Below are positions 50,479 through 58,633 of a DNA stretch of 64,000 nt, in pieces. The DNA is from WYZ-LMO2 sp040514265 (GTDB taxonomy: Archaea > Halobacteriota > Archaeoglobi > Archaeoglobales > Archaeoglobaceae). Location of the stretch: positions 15,660 to 79,659 of the forward strand of contig JBEVCD010000026.1 of assembly GCA_040514265.1 (NCBI GenBank), written 5' to 3'. The position numbers were made by a program, and so were the translations under genes. The notes under the pieces were generated by a model that did no database searches, had not been told where the DNA came from, and worked only from the letters and a program-made list of their open reading frames with translations. Positions within the stretch are counted from its first letter, which is position 1; the number at the start of each line of letters is the position of its first letter.

Positions 50479-51921
50479 CTAACCACCGTAGAAGCGGAGC
50501 CTGTAGAGCTCCCCTCCCGGTCTATACACCGCTACGTTGCACGGCATTGGCTTCAGATTCATCTTTCTCTGGAACTCCGTCTGTTCCTGCCATGTGGAGG
50601 AGTTCACGAGCAGCACGCCGCGGTAGAAGGACGCTCCGTAAGTGTGAACGTGACCGGAGTGAAGCACGTCCGGAATGTCTTCTATCACCAGGTAATCTTC
50701 CTTCTCGGGCGCGATCGGACTTCTCTCTCCGTATAGCGGACTTAAGTGGCGGCGCTTCAACAGCTCCTCCATCGCCTTGTGCGGCTCCTCGTAGCTCAGT
50801 CCGGGGATCCTCGAAACTACGTCGTCGAGACTTCTTCCGTGGTATATGAGAACCTTGACCCCCTCGATGTCCACGAGGCTCGGGTTTCCGACGTGAACGA
50901 CGTTGTTGGAGAAGAGCTTCCTTATCTCGCTCGGGAGCGCGGGCTGAGGCTCAGCCTGCCTCACGGCGTCGTGGTTTCCGGGCGAGATTATTATTTTGAT
51001 GTCTTTCCTTATCTCGTCAAAGTGTGCGGCGGCAGCTTCGTACTGTTCGTAGAGGTCTACTATTGCGAGGTCGTTCTCCTGTCCGGGGTATATTCCGACC
51101 CCGTCGACTACATCGCCCGCAACTATCAGATACTTCACCCTCTCAGCCAGCTCCTCCTTGCCAGCCTCGCAGTTGAGCCAGCGAACGAAGTATCCCCACT
51201 CACTCTCCAGAAACTCCCTGCTACCGAAGTGTGTGTCGGAGATGAATGCGATCATGAAGTCCTTCTCGATCTTCCTGGCTCCGTTTACCGGGACGTCGGG
51301 AAAGATTATGCGATCGGCTATTATGATCTTCTCCCTCAGCGTTCCGCTGACCGCTACGACCTCGTCGCCGAGCAATCTCTCAGTGATTTCCGCGACCTTT
51401 CCGGTTGCGACGCATCCAACAACGCCGGTGGGATCTTCGAGTTCTATGAAGTAACCTTTCGCCGTCTCGCGAACGTCGTTGACCATTCCTATCACGGTGA
51501 CGCTCTCACCCCTAAGTCTGCCGAGCTGGGCTATTGGTGTTGCCGCAACTCTGGCTTTGAGGATCGCCGAAAGTTTCTCGTACCTCGACCTGAAGTACAT
51601 GAGGAAGTCCTCGATCTTACCCTCGCACAGCGAGTTGCCCGTCACGTCTTTCAGTATTTTCACTTTCGCCTCCTTCTCGGGTCTCGTAATAGCTTTCTCA
51701 GCTTTAACGACCTCCTTTTTCCTTTTAAGGGACTCCAGGGCTCTCATCACGTCCTTCTCGGTTATTATGAACTGGTCTCCGGCTGTTCTGCACACCTCGT
51801 CGATAACTTCGTCGATATTGTCACAACTCCTGAGTACCTCGATCGCTTTCGGGTTTACGTTGTAACCTCTCACCAAGAACTTCTTCACTATGGTTGCGGC
51901 ATCGATATTTTTAACTATCAT
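50479..51921 (-). CDS. polB: DNA polymerase D small subunit DP1
   Basis: 480 residues. An N-terminal helical domain, an OB fold (SVTVIGMVNDVRETAKGYFI) and a calcineurin-like phosphoesterase domain with AFISDTHFGS, IVAGDVVDGVGIYP, IIISPGNHDAVRQ and VLHSGHVHTYGAS, all metal ligands intact. It provides the 3'-5' exonuclease of PolD, the euryarchaeal replicative polymerase. Starts divergently from the signal peptidase gene with 17 bases between starts. Confidence 0.95.
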   Translation of the reverse strand: MIVKNIDAATIVKKFLVRGYNVNPKAIEVLRSCDNIDEVIDEVCRTAGDQFIITEKDVMRALESLKRKKEVVKAEKAITRPEKEAKVKILKDVTGNSLCEGKIEDFLMYFRSRYEKLSAILKARVAATPIAQLGRLRGESVTVIGMVNDVRETAKGYFIELEDPTGVVGCVATGKVAEITERLLGDEVVAVSGTLREKIIIADRIIFPDVPVNGARKIEKDFMIAFISDTHFGSREFLESEWGYFVRWLNCEAGKEELAERVKYLIVAGDVVDGVGIYPGQENDLAIVDLYEQYEAAAAHFDEIRKDIKIIISPGNHDAVRQAEPQPALPSEIRKLFSNNVVHVGNPSLVDIEGVKVLIYHGRSLDDVVSRIPGLSYEEPHKAMEELLKRRHLSPLYGERSPIAPEKEDYLVIEDIPDVLHSGHVHTYGASFYRGVLLVNSSTWQEQTEFQRKMNLKPMPCNVAVYRPGGELYRLRFYGG

Positions 51922-51938
51922 CGAGCATCCTCCGCTTG

Positions 51939-52508
51939 ATGACTGAAGACTCGAAGGTTCTGCAGTTCTTAAAGGATTTGGTCACATCCCTGATTACGGT
52001 CGCGATCATAGTAGCCATCGGAATCGCCGTCACCGGCACATGGCCCTTCGTTGTAGCAGTTGAGAGCGGGAGCATGAAACCGAATCTACAGCCGGGCGAC
52101 ATCGTTTTTCTAATCTCGCCGGAGAGGAACGGCGGGATAACGACTTGGGAGGAGGGTAAGGAGAAGGGGTACGTCAGCTTCGGCGACTACGGCGACGTCA
52201 TAGTTTACAGACCAAACGGACAGGGGAAACCGATAATACATAGAGCCATAACCTACGTCCACAAGGGCGAGAGGATTCCAGCCCTCGTGAACGGAAAGCT
52301 CGTTTACACCGACGCAATCGCTGAAAGCGACGGTTACATAACCCAAGGTGACAACAGAATAACGAACCCCGTTCCCGATCAGCTCGTTCCAGCAGCCTTA
52401 TCACCGCTCGGTGAGAAGATAATGCCCGTAAAGGAGGAGTGGGTGATCGGCGTGGCGAAGTTCAGAGTTCCGCTGATAGGCTATTTAAGGCTGCTGATAC
52501 CTATCTGA
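51939..52508 (+). CDS. Signal peptidase I (archaeal/ER type)
   Basis: 189 residues. One N-terminal helix (DLVTSLITVAIIVAIGIAVT), the catalytic serine in VESGSMKPNLQPGDIVFLIS, histidine in KPIIHRAITYVHKG and aspartates in YITQGDNRITNPVPD give the Ser-His S26B type. This is the general-secretion enzyme; a second, specialised copy lies at 58630-59625. The ATG at 51939 is preferred over a TTG one codon upstream. It overlaps the convergent SepRS gene by eight bases. Confidence 0.92.
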   Translation: MTEDSKVLQFLKDLVTSLITVAIIVAIGIAVTGTWPFVVAVESGSMKPNLQPGDIVFLISPERNGGITTWEEGKEKGYVSFGDYGDVIVYRPNGQGKPIIHRAITYVHKGERIPALVNGKLVYTDAIAESDGYITQGDNRITNPVPDQLVPAALSPLGEKIMPVKEEWVIGVAKFRVPLIGYLRLLIPI

Positions 52509-54102
52509 CCTCAGCCCTCACGGTTACGAAGACCGGTCCGCGGACATCTATTTTTCCACCCTTCCATATCACGTACCTCCTGACGTTCTCGTGGAGGAAG
52601 AGGTTGATATCTGAAAGCCCCTCCACGTTCCTGACCCTCGCGACGACGTCCTCACCCCTCATGGCTGCGAGCTCTATCTTCCTCGCAGCTCTGTGGGCGA
52701 AGGAGTCAAGGTATCTGAATCCCGTCGTGACGCCTTTCTCGAACATCTCTCTGAACTTCTCGCTCCTCGGCACACCGTAGATGCTGCCGTTGTAAACGAC
52801 CACCTCGTTCGCATAAGCCGGTCCGCACAGCTTCTTTCCCTCCTCTTCCTCAACGAGGTATACTCTTACCTCCCTGCCGAAAACTTCCCCCTCGTAGGCT
52901 AAAAACCTGCAAGGCGCAGGGGCGTCGGCGTTTTGCGTCGCTACTTCAGCTATCCTTCTCGCTATCTCGAAACCTTCGGCACTTTCCGGCTTCTCCATCA
53001 GCCTTATCTGTCTGGCTATTTCGACGTCGCTGAGCTCTATTCCACCGTAAAGCTGCGGGTAAACGAGCTTTCTGACGTCTTCGTATCCGAAGAGAATCAT
53101 CGCCAGCCTTTCGACGCCGAGACCCAGGTTCATAACCGGATACTCGATGTCGTACTCAGCGAGAGCCGTCGGGGAGTAAACGCCGAAGGTAGCGATCTCG
53201 ACCCAACCGTCGCTGTACTTCGTTCTGCTGCCGACAAGCTTCGGGTGGAAGGCGTAGACTTCTGTCTGTGTGTCTGGAATGTAGTACTTGCTCCTCTTCT
53301 CGTCCTTCTTGAACTTAAACTTTAAGAAGCCGAACTGCCTCAGAAGAGCCTCAGCTACGGCTTTTCCGTCCTCAACACTGACGTCTTCATCCACGACGAC
53401 GCAGCTTGCTGAGAAGTAGCTGTAAAGCCTCGTAGCGTCTTCCCCCTGCTCCCTCCTGAAGCAGCGGTCAATGCTGAAGAGCTTTATAGGCAGCGGTAGC
53501 TTGTCGGCGACGTGGCTGAGGGTGATAAACCACCCCGTCGTCATGTGGCTGCGCAGTGTGAAAGCCGTCGGCTCGGGTTTGAGCTCCTTGAACTCCGGAA
53601 ATACTTCGTCGAGAATTCTGACGGCTGTGATGTCGTCGACTCCAAGCACTTTTGCGACTTCGTAGCTTAAGTCGTCGCCGTCGATGAGCCCCTTCTTGTA
53701 GGAGTGGAAAACCCTCTGAAGCTCGGAAACGTCGAATTCCCTGCCAACGATACTCCTGATCTTTTCGACCCTTTCCTTCTCAATTCCCACGTTCGGTTTG
53801 GGGAGTGTTGCGAGGTAGAAGCACCGATCCAGAACGGCTAAAGCTTCCTTTCCAAACTGCTTCCTCACGTGAACGTCTTCAACTATTACCGGATTCACGA
53901 CCTCCTTAAAACCCATCGCGAGGTAAGCGCGACGGAGCATCTGGATAGTCTTGAAGAGGGGATGCTCTTCCCCGAAAGCGTAAGAAAGGCGGGGGTACAT
54001 CCTGTCGGGGTCGACGATCCTCACGACCTCTCTGCCGGCAAGCCAGGCTTTCTCGAAATCCTTCTCCGCGAGTTCCCTGAACCTCTGCGGGTCGAATTTC
54101 AT
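52501..54102 (-). CDS. sepS: O-phosphoserine--tRNA(Cys) ligase (SepRS)
   Basis: 533 residues of a class II aminoacyl-tRNA synthetase. The N-terminal FDPQRFRELAEKDFEKAWLA, GEEHPLFKTIQMLRRAYLAM and class II motif 2-like LFSIDRCFRREQGEDATRLY are SepRS features, with LGLGVERLAMILFGYEDVRK as motif 3. It charges tRNA-Cys with phosphoserine, the first step of tRNA-dependent cysteine synthesis in methanogens and Archaeoglobales. The converting enzyme SepCysS is not in the window. Confidence 0.95.
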   Translation of the reverse strand: MKFDPQRFRELAEKDFEKAWLAGREVVRIVDPDRMYPRLSYAFGEEHPLFKTIQMLRRAYLAMGFKEVVNPVIVEDVHVRKQFGKEALAVLDRCFYLATLPKPNVGIEKERVEKIRSIVGREFDVSELQRVFHSYKKGLIDGDDLSYEVAKVLGVDDITAVRILDEVFPEFKELKPEPTAFTLRSHMTTGWFITLSHVADKLPLPIKLFSIDRCFRREQGEDATRLYSYFSASCVVVDEDVSVEDGKAVAEALLRQFGFLKFKFKKDEKRSKYYIPDTQTEVYAFHPKLVGSRTKYSDGWVEIATFGVYSPTALAEYDIEYPVMNLGLGVERLAMILFGYEDVRKLVYPQLYGGIELSDVEIARQIRLMEKPESAEGFEIARRIAEVATQNADAPAPCRFLAYEGEVFGREVRVYLVEEEEGKKLCGPAYANEVVVYNGSIYGVPRSEKFREMFEKGVTTGFRYLDSFAHRAARKIELAAMRGEDVVARVRNVEGLSDINLFLHENVRRYVIWKGGKIDVRGPVFVTVRAEVR

Positions 54103-54123
54103 GGAGGAGGGCGGTAATAAAGT

Positions 54124-54134
54124 CTATTTATCCC
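54124..54134 (+). promoter_or_regulatory. TATA element of the RNase P Rpp21 gene
   Basis: CTATTTATCCC lies about 26 bases before the GTG at 54151, the spacing of a leaderless start. Confidence 0.45.
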
Positions 54135-54150
54135 TTTCTTTACCCTGATC

Positions 54151-54471
54151 GTGGTAGTCAGAAGGGAGAAAAAACTCGAAAAGAAGATTGCGAGGGAAAG
54201 GATAGACTTCCTCCTGCGCAGAGCTCAGGAGGTTAAATACAGGGACTACGACCTCGCCAGGCGTTACGTAGAACTCGCGAGAAAGATAGCCACGAAGTAC
54301 CGCGTTAGATTGAATATCGAGCAGCGGCGCAGCTTCTGCAAGGGTTGTCTCTACCCCTACAGAGCGGACAGAGTTAGGGTTAGAATTAGGAAGGGGAGAG
54401 TCATCGTCACCTGCCTGAACTGCGGAAGGGAAAGGAGGTTCCAGATCAGAAACCGAGCACGTCGAACATAG
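54151..54471 (+). CDS. rnp4: RNase P protein component 4 (Rpp21)
   Basis: 106 residues from a leaderless GTG. Two helices rich in basic residues (KIARERIDFLLRRAQEV, DYDLARRYVELARKIATKYR) precede the zinc ribbon FCKGCLYPYRADRVRVRIRK with the second pair in VTCLNCGRERRFQ. Assists RNase P RNA in 5' processing of tRNA. Overlaps the convergent dapB by 26 bases. Confidence 0.95.
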   Translation: MVVRREKKLEKKIARERIDFLLRRAQEVKYRDYDLARRYVELARKIATKYRVRLNIEQRRSFCKGCLYPYRADRVRVRIRKGRVIVTCLNCGRERRFQIRNRARRT

Positions 54472-55222
54472 AGTATATCCCCGGGTCTTTGACCCTCGCT
54501 ATCCACTTCGCAGCCCTTATCGCGCCGGCTGCGAAGCACTCCCTGTTCGTAGCTCTGTGGGTCAGCTCTATCCTCTCGCCGGTGCCGAAGAAGAACACCG
54601 TGTGTTCACCCACGACGTCGCCGCCTCTGACTCCGAATACTCCGATCTCCTCGCCCTTCGGCGAGATCCCCTCGCGACAGAGCCTTCTGTCGACTTTTCT
54701 TCCTCTCTCCGCAAATACGCTGGCTACGATTTCGGCTAGCTTCAGAGCCGTGCCGCTCGGCGAGTCCCTCTTGTGCCTGTGATGCAGCTCCACGATCTCC
54801 ACGTCGGCATCGCTCAGATAGCGGGCTGCGAACTCCACGATCTTGAAGAACACGTTGACACCCACACTGAAGTTCGGCGAAATTACTGAGGGCACCCTGC
54901 TGCATATTTTTTCCAGCTCTCTGCGCTGCTCTTCGGTGAAACCCGTAGTTCCCATGACCACGCGCACACCTCTGTCGGCAGCAACTCTCGCGTTCCTCAG
55001 CGCAGCCTCCGGAGTTGTGAAATCGATTAGCACGTCGGCGTCGAGCTCTTCTATGTTGTCGCTGATGGCGACACCTATCCTTCCGATTCCGGCGAGTTCT
55101 CCAGCGTCTTTTCCTACTTCCACGATGTCAAAAGCCTGTGCAACCGTGAGCCCCTCCTCAACGGCTCTTCTCACTACAAGTCTTCCCATCCTGCCAGCAG
55201 CGCCGGCGATCGCGAGTCTCAT
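54446..55222 (-). CDS. dapB: 4-hydroxy-tetrahydrodipicolinate reductase
   Basis: 258 residues from the ATG at 55222. NAD(P)-binding LAIAGAAGRMGRLVVRRAVE, GTTGFTEEQRRELEKI and the catalytic ELHHRHKRDSPSGTALKLAE are intact. Lysine/diaminopimelate pathway. A longer frame starts in AT-rich promoter DNA and is rejected. The 188 bases upstream to the permease gene hold nothing I recognise. Confidence 0.95.
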   Translation of the reverse strand: MRLAIAGAAGRMGRLVVRRAVEEGLTVAQAFDIVEVGKDAGELAGIGRIGVAISDNIEELDADVLIDFTTPEAALRNARVAADRGVRVVMGTTGFTEEQRRELEKICSRVPSVISPNFSVGVNVFFKIVEFAARYLSDADVEIVELHHRHKRDSPSGTALKLAEIVASVFAERGRKVDRRLCREGISPKGEEIGVFGVRGGDVVGEHTVFFFGTGERIELTHRATNRECFAAGAIRAAKWIARVKDPGIYSMFDVLGF

Positions 55223-55410
55223 GGATTCAGTAAGCGCATGAAAATAAAAAATTTGATAGCTGAAGTGAAAATGTTCTCTTTCAACTTTCCGCCAGCTTTT
55301 CTCACCCAAACTTCCCCCTTCCCTCGATCCCAGCGTTCAGAAGATTAACAAGCTCTCTACCTCTTCTCTGCGGCTGTTTCAATGCAGTAACCCGCGAGGT
55401 GAAGCAATCT

Positions 55411-56631
55411 TCATTCTGAAATCTTCTCCATCAGAATAGCTGCCAGAACTCCGATGACGAATCCGTTTCCGATTAAAGGCTGTAGGAGCGGTGGAAGGCT
55501 ACCCACGAGACTGTAGGGCATGAAGGAAACGACGACGCTGAGCAGCACCGGCATCGAGATTGCTACGACATCCTCGAAGCTCGACCGCTTGAGCATCTCG
55601 ATACCGGCTGCGAGCTGGGAGCACATGAAGTAAGTGAGCGTCGCCGCGACCACGGTAGGCGGTATTACGGCAGCCAGAGCTATGAGCTGCGGGAAGAAAG
55701 AAAAGAGTATCAAAGCCACTCCGGCTGGCAGCAAGGTATAGCGCGACGCGCTTCTGCTTGCAGCTATCACTCCGGGGCTCAGGGTGTAGTTTACGACTCC
55801 CACGACGCCGATGAGTCCGGCGACGACGTTGGCAACGCCGGTCGCGGCGACACCTTTACGCAACCTCTCCTTAACTTCTCCTACGAACGAAACGGACTCC
55901 ATCGAGCTTATGTCGTTGATCAGCAGCGCGAGGTAGCATACTAAAAAGGACATTACGATCGCAGGATTCAGCACGGGCTTAAACGTCTGGAAAGGCACGC
56001 CGAGGAGCTCTACCCGGGGGAGAGGAGGAGACTCGATCGCGAAAACGATCGCACTGCCGAGCAGCATCGCCCACATCGCGATCGTCGATTCCCAGATGCC
56101 AGACAAAAACCTGCGAGCTGCGAACATTCCGAAGAGCAGTGCGAGGAAGAGGTAGAAGTCGAGAAGTGAGGAGATCAGCGATACCACGGTGGGCATGATG
56201 CTGAAAGCCACGATGAGCAGAACCGCAGCCACAACGCGGGAAGTGAATAGAAAAAACAGGCGGGAAACTGCACCGCTTGCAGAAATTAAGATCAGTAAAA
56301 GCCCCCCAACGGCTACAGACGTGTAGATCTCCTCAAAACTCCCTCTGCTCGCTGCAATTCCGACTATGAGCACTATGGACGGACCGGAAACGAGCGGCAG
56401 ACGGTGCCCCACTAGGAGCTGCAGCAGGATAGCGAAGCCGGTTATGAAGAAGGCTCTTCTGATGTACATCGCCTGCGATGTGACGTCTTCGAAATGCAGA
56501 ATCGCCACAACCTTACCAGCCACCAGGACGATGGGGAGCAGGATCAGCAACCACTGAAGACTCAACAGCAGGAGCTCGAAGGTGGGCGGGACGTCTTCCA
56601 GTCCGTAGCGGAGCTTCAGACTACCACCCAC
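55411..56631 (-). CDS. NCS2/uracil-xanthine permease family transporter
   Basis: 406 residues with about twelve to fourteen helices. YGLEDVPPTFELLLLSLQWL and LVSGPSIVLIVGIAA (family PxxxGxS-like entry), LLINDISSMESVSFVGEV with VIGVVNYTLSPGVIAASRSA match the NCS2 layout, though the sequence is divergent. It would import a nucleobase with protons. The GTG start sits inside a perfect inverted repeat (56624-56649), and a TATA-like CCTTAAAG lies about 25 bases upstream, so the transcript is probably leaderless. Confidence 0.82.
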   Translation of the reverse strand: MGGSLKLRYGLEDVPPTFELLLLSLQWLLILLPIVLVAGKVVAILHFEDVTSQAMYIRRAFFITGFAILLQLLVGHRLPLVSGPSIVLIVGIAASRGSFEEIYTSVAVGGLLLILISASGAVSRLFFLFTSRVVAAVLLIVAFSIMPTVVSLISSLLDFYLFLALLFGMFAARRFLSGIWESTIAMWAMLLGSAIVFAIESPPLPRVELLGVPFQTFKPVLNPAIVMSFLVCYLALLINDISSMESVSFVGEVKERLRKGVAATGVANVVAGLIGVVGVVNYTLSPGVIAASRSASRYTLLPAGVALILFSFFPQLIALAAVIPPTVVAATLTYFMCSQLAAGIEMLKRSSFEDVVAISMPVLLSVVVSFMPYSLVGSLPPLLQPLIGNGFVIGVLAAILMEKISE

Positions 56632-56649
56632 CGAAAAATTGGTGGGTGG
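56624..56649. promoter_or_regulatory. Perfect 9-bp inverted repeat over the permease start
   Basis: CCACCCACC (56624-56632), an 8-base spacer GAAAAATT, then GGTGGGTGG (56641-56649). The permease GTG start (56629-56631) is inside the left arm, and the TATA-like element is just beyond the right arm. In DNA it is a good operator for a dimeric repressor blocking initiation; if transcribed from further upstream it would hide the start codon in a hairpin. The winged-helix protein encoded at 56664-56906 is a candidate binder. Confidence 0.6.
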
Positions 56650-56663
56650 ACTTTAAGGTTTGC

Positions 56664-56906
56664 TCAGAGCATTATGCCCTCGAACTTCCTGCAGAACTCT
56701 TTCCCCTTTTCTGTCGTCCTGTAAGTTCTTCTCTCGACTCCGACCTCTTCGAGCATTTCCGCTTCGACGAGTTGCTGAATGTACTCGTCGGCGCTCTTGA
56801 AGTTCAGGTTACACCCGTAAACTATTCTGGTTATACCGGCACCCTCTCTCCTGTCGCACAGCTTTAGTATGCAAAAGAAAATTTCGTAGCGCGATCTTCG
56901 AACCAT
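56664..56906 (-). CDS. Winged-helix transcriptional regulator (HTH_45-like)
   Basis: 80 residues: SRYEIFFCILKLCDRREGAG, ITRIVYGCNLNFKSADEYIQ, LEEVGVERRTYRTTEKGKEF. This is the compact archaeal winged helix of the ArnR/HTH_45 type. It lies just upstream of the permease gene on the same strand and 51 bases downstream of the fibre-locus genes, so it might regulate either. Confidence 0.8.
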   Translation of the reverse strand: MVRRSRYEIFFCILKLCDRREGAGITRIVYGCNLNFKSADEYIQQLVEAEMLEEVGVERRTYRTTEKGKEFCRKFEGIML

Positions 56907-56957
56907 TGAGTTGCTTGGTAACCATCTATTTAGTGTTTTTTGTTATAACAACAACAG

Positions 56958-57881
56958 TCATGATGATGATCTGTAGACGTATATAGTCTCGCCGTCGATT
57001 ATCACGTAAACCACTTCCGAGCCGTTCGAAGTTCTTATTATCGGCTTGTCGAGGAGCTCGAACAGCTTTTTGATATCACTCTCATTTTCCACGTACACGA
57101 CGTTGCCCGAAATTGGAACCCTGCCGTTGACTGCGAACCTCTCGATTCCGAGCCTCTTCCCTCTCTTCACAAAACCTTTCCCGCTGTAGGCTGCGAGCGG
57201 CACCGTTACCGCAAGCGGAAGTGTGAAGAGCATCCTCGCGGTGTCAATATCTAAACCGGCGAATTTGCTCTTTTGCTCCCTCGTCGAAACTACCGGTCTA
57301 ACGTTGCTCTCCTCCTCGTTCTGGAAGTATACGAGACCTCCACTGCTCACCACGGCGATTTCGTGCTCGAAGCTCTGCTCTCCGTCGACTTTCGCACTGA
57401 GAAGAACGCTGTGGTCGAGGTGCAGCACTCCGAGCTGTCTCGAAACGTTCTCGACCCTGGTGTTGATCTCCTCCGGCTTAAGCGTGAAGGACTCCTTAAA
57501 CCCGCCGCTGAACTCACCGCTCCTCCTGTCGAGCTCGTCTACCCAGAGTATTACCCTTTCCCTCCCCACCGTGGTTGTGTAGACAATTTTCAGAACCATG
57601 TCGTAGCTGCCGTTTCCGCCGTTTTTGTAGCTGAAGGTGTAGGTGGCTAGGATTCTGTCGACCAGATTTCTGGGATAGAACTTTGCCGACATTCTCTCGC
57701 CGTAGAGCGTGTTGTTCAAGAGCACAGCTTCGTGCTTCAGAGTGCCCGTTCCTCCAACTTCTCCGACAACCTCGCTGACCCTCTCAACACTCGGAGCTGA
57801 AAAAGCCGCGAAAGAGAGAGCGGCGAAGATCAGCGAGAGTGCAAGCGTAGCTGCGAAGAGCAATTTCTTGAAATTTTTCAA
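56958..57881 (-). CDS. DUF5305-like membrane protein of the TasA-like locus
   Basis: 307 residues. An N-terminal helix (LLFAATLALSLIFAALSFAA) is followed by FSAPSVERVSEVVGEVGG, an extracytoplasmic beta-rich region (about residues 40-220), a second helix (ARMLFTLPLAVTVPLAAYSG) and a short cytoplasmic domain ending in a strand (GSEVVYVIIDGETIYVYRSS). This is the DUF5305 layout commonly found beside signal peptidase and TasA/DUF1102 genes. It may anchor or assist fibre assembly (inference). Two bases separate it from the upstream gene of the block. Confidence 0.72.
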   Translation of the reverse strand: MKNFKKLLFAATLALSLIFAALSFAAFSAPSVERVSEVVGEVGGTGTLKHEAVLLNNTLYGERMSAKFYPRNLVDRILATYTFSYKNGGNGSYDMVLKIVYTTTVGRERVILWVDELDRRSGEFSGGFKESFTLKPEEINTRVENVSRQLGVLHLDHSVLLSAKVDGEQSFEHEIAVVSSGGLVYFQNEEESNVRPVVSTREQKSKFAGLDIDTARMLFTLPLAVTVPLAAYSGKGFVKRGKRLGIERFAVNGRVPISGNVVYVENESDIKKLFELLDKPIIRTSNGSEVVYVIIDGETIYVYRSSS

Positions 57882-57883
57882 GT

Positions 57884-58633
57884 TCAGTCACCTCCAACAG
57901 CTCTAACAACCACTCCGTTGCTCACGACCCCATAGCCCAGAACCTCGGCTCCCTCGTTGATGTAGTAGTAACCCGGACTCGTAAACTCCTGATTTCCGCC
58001 GCAGTTCATGCGGGTCGAAACCGTCACGTCGATGTGCTCCTCTCCATCCACGCTGACGTGCCAGAGCAGCTTAACACTCTTCCTTCCCTTCAGCTCGTAG
58101 CTTCCCGAGCTGACCTTTACGTCTTCTATCTCCAGCTCAGCCGGGATTCTGTCCTTAACCGTCACGTTTTCAGCTTTTCCTCTTAGGACTATCCTGAACG
58201 TCCAGAACTCCTTGGTGTGTGTCTCCACAACTCTTCTGCCGCTGAGCAGAACCTTTTCGATCGAAAGCTCCGGAAGTTCGCAAGCTCTTATCTTCGCGGA
58301 GCCACCGTTCCAGAAGGCTTCGATGCTCACAACGCCGACGCCACCGAGGTAGGTGCCGGAAATTGTCCTTTCCTCCCCGCTGCCTATGAGCGTCGGGTTT
58401 TCGAACTCGAAGTTATCGGAGTAGGCGAACACGCTGATGTCTTCGTGGAGGTTGTTCCTGACTTTGAGAACCTCAATTTCCCCTGGCTCTGCAGCTATCG
58501 GGAGGCATTCTAAGTCTATCAGAGGGTCTCCGACCTTCACCTTCACGTTTCTTTCGGCTTCAAAGTTCTCGAAGTTTGCAGAAGAAGCCACAATTAGTCC
58601 GAGAGCTATGAGCGCGATCGCGAGCTTCCTCAT
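57884..58633 (-). CDS. Secreted TasA-like-leader protein with DUF11-like domain
   Basis: 249 residues. The signal peptide LAIALIALGLIVASSA is followed at once by NFENFEAERNVKVKV, the same A-N-F-x-x-[YF]-x-A-x-R-x-V signature as the two DUF1102 proteins upstream. The mid-part is beta-sandwich (LKVRNNLHEDISVFAYSDNF); residues 120-215 (VLSGRRVVETHTKEFWTFRI, IPAELEIEDVKVSSGSYELK) resemble a DUF11/isopeptide-like module. It may be a minor, capping or adhesive fibre subunit. Overlaps the signal peptidase gene by four bases. Confidence 0.7.
   Translation of the reverse strand: MRKLAIALIALGLIVASSANFENFEAERNVKVKVGDPLIDLECLPIAAEPGEIEVLKVRNNLHEDISVFAYSDNFEFENPTLIGSGEERTISGTYLGGVGVVSIEAFWNGGSAKIRACELPELSIEKVLLSGRRVVETHTKEFWTFRIVLRGKAENVTVKDRIPAELEIEDVKVSSGSYELKGRKSVKLLWHVSVDGEEHIDVTVSTRMNCGGNQEFTSPGYYYINEGAEVLGYGVVSNGVVVRAVGGD

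Noticed and set aside
50746..51939. 397-codon plus-strand open frame
   Set aside because: It lies antisense to the DP1 gene, whose catalytic motifs are intact, and has no family features or ribosome-binding site.
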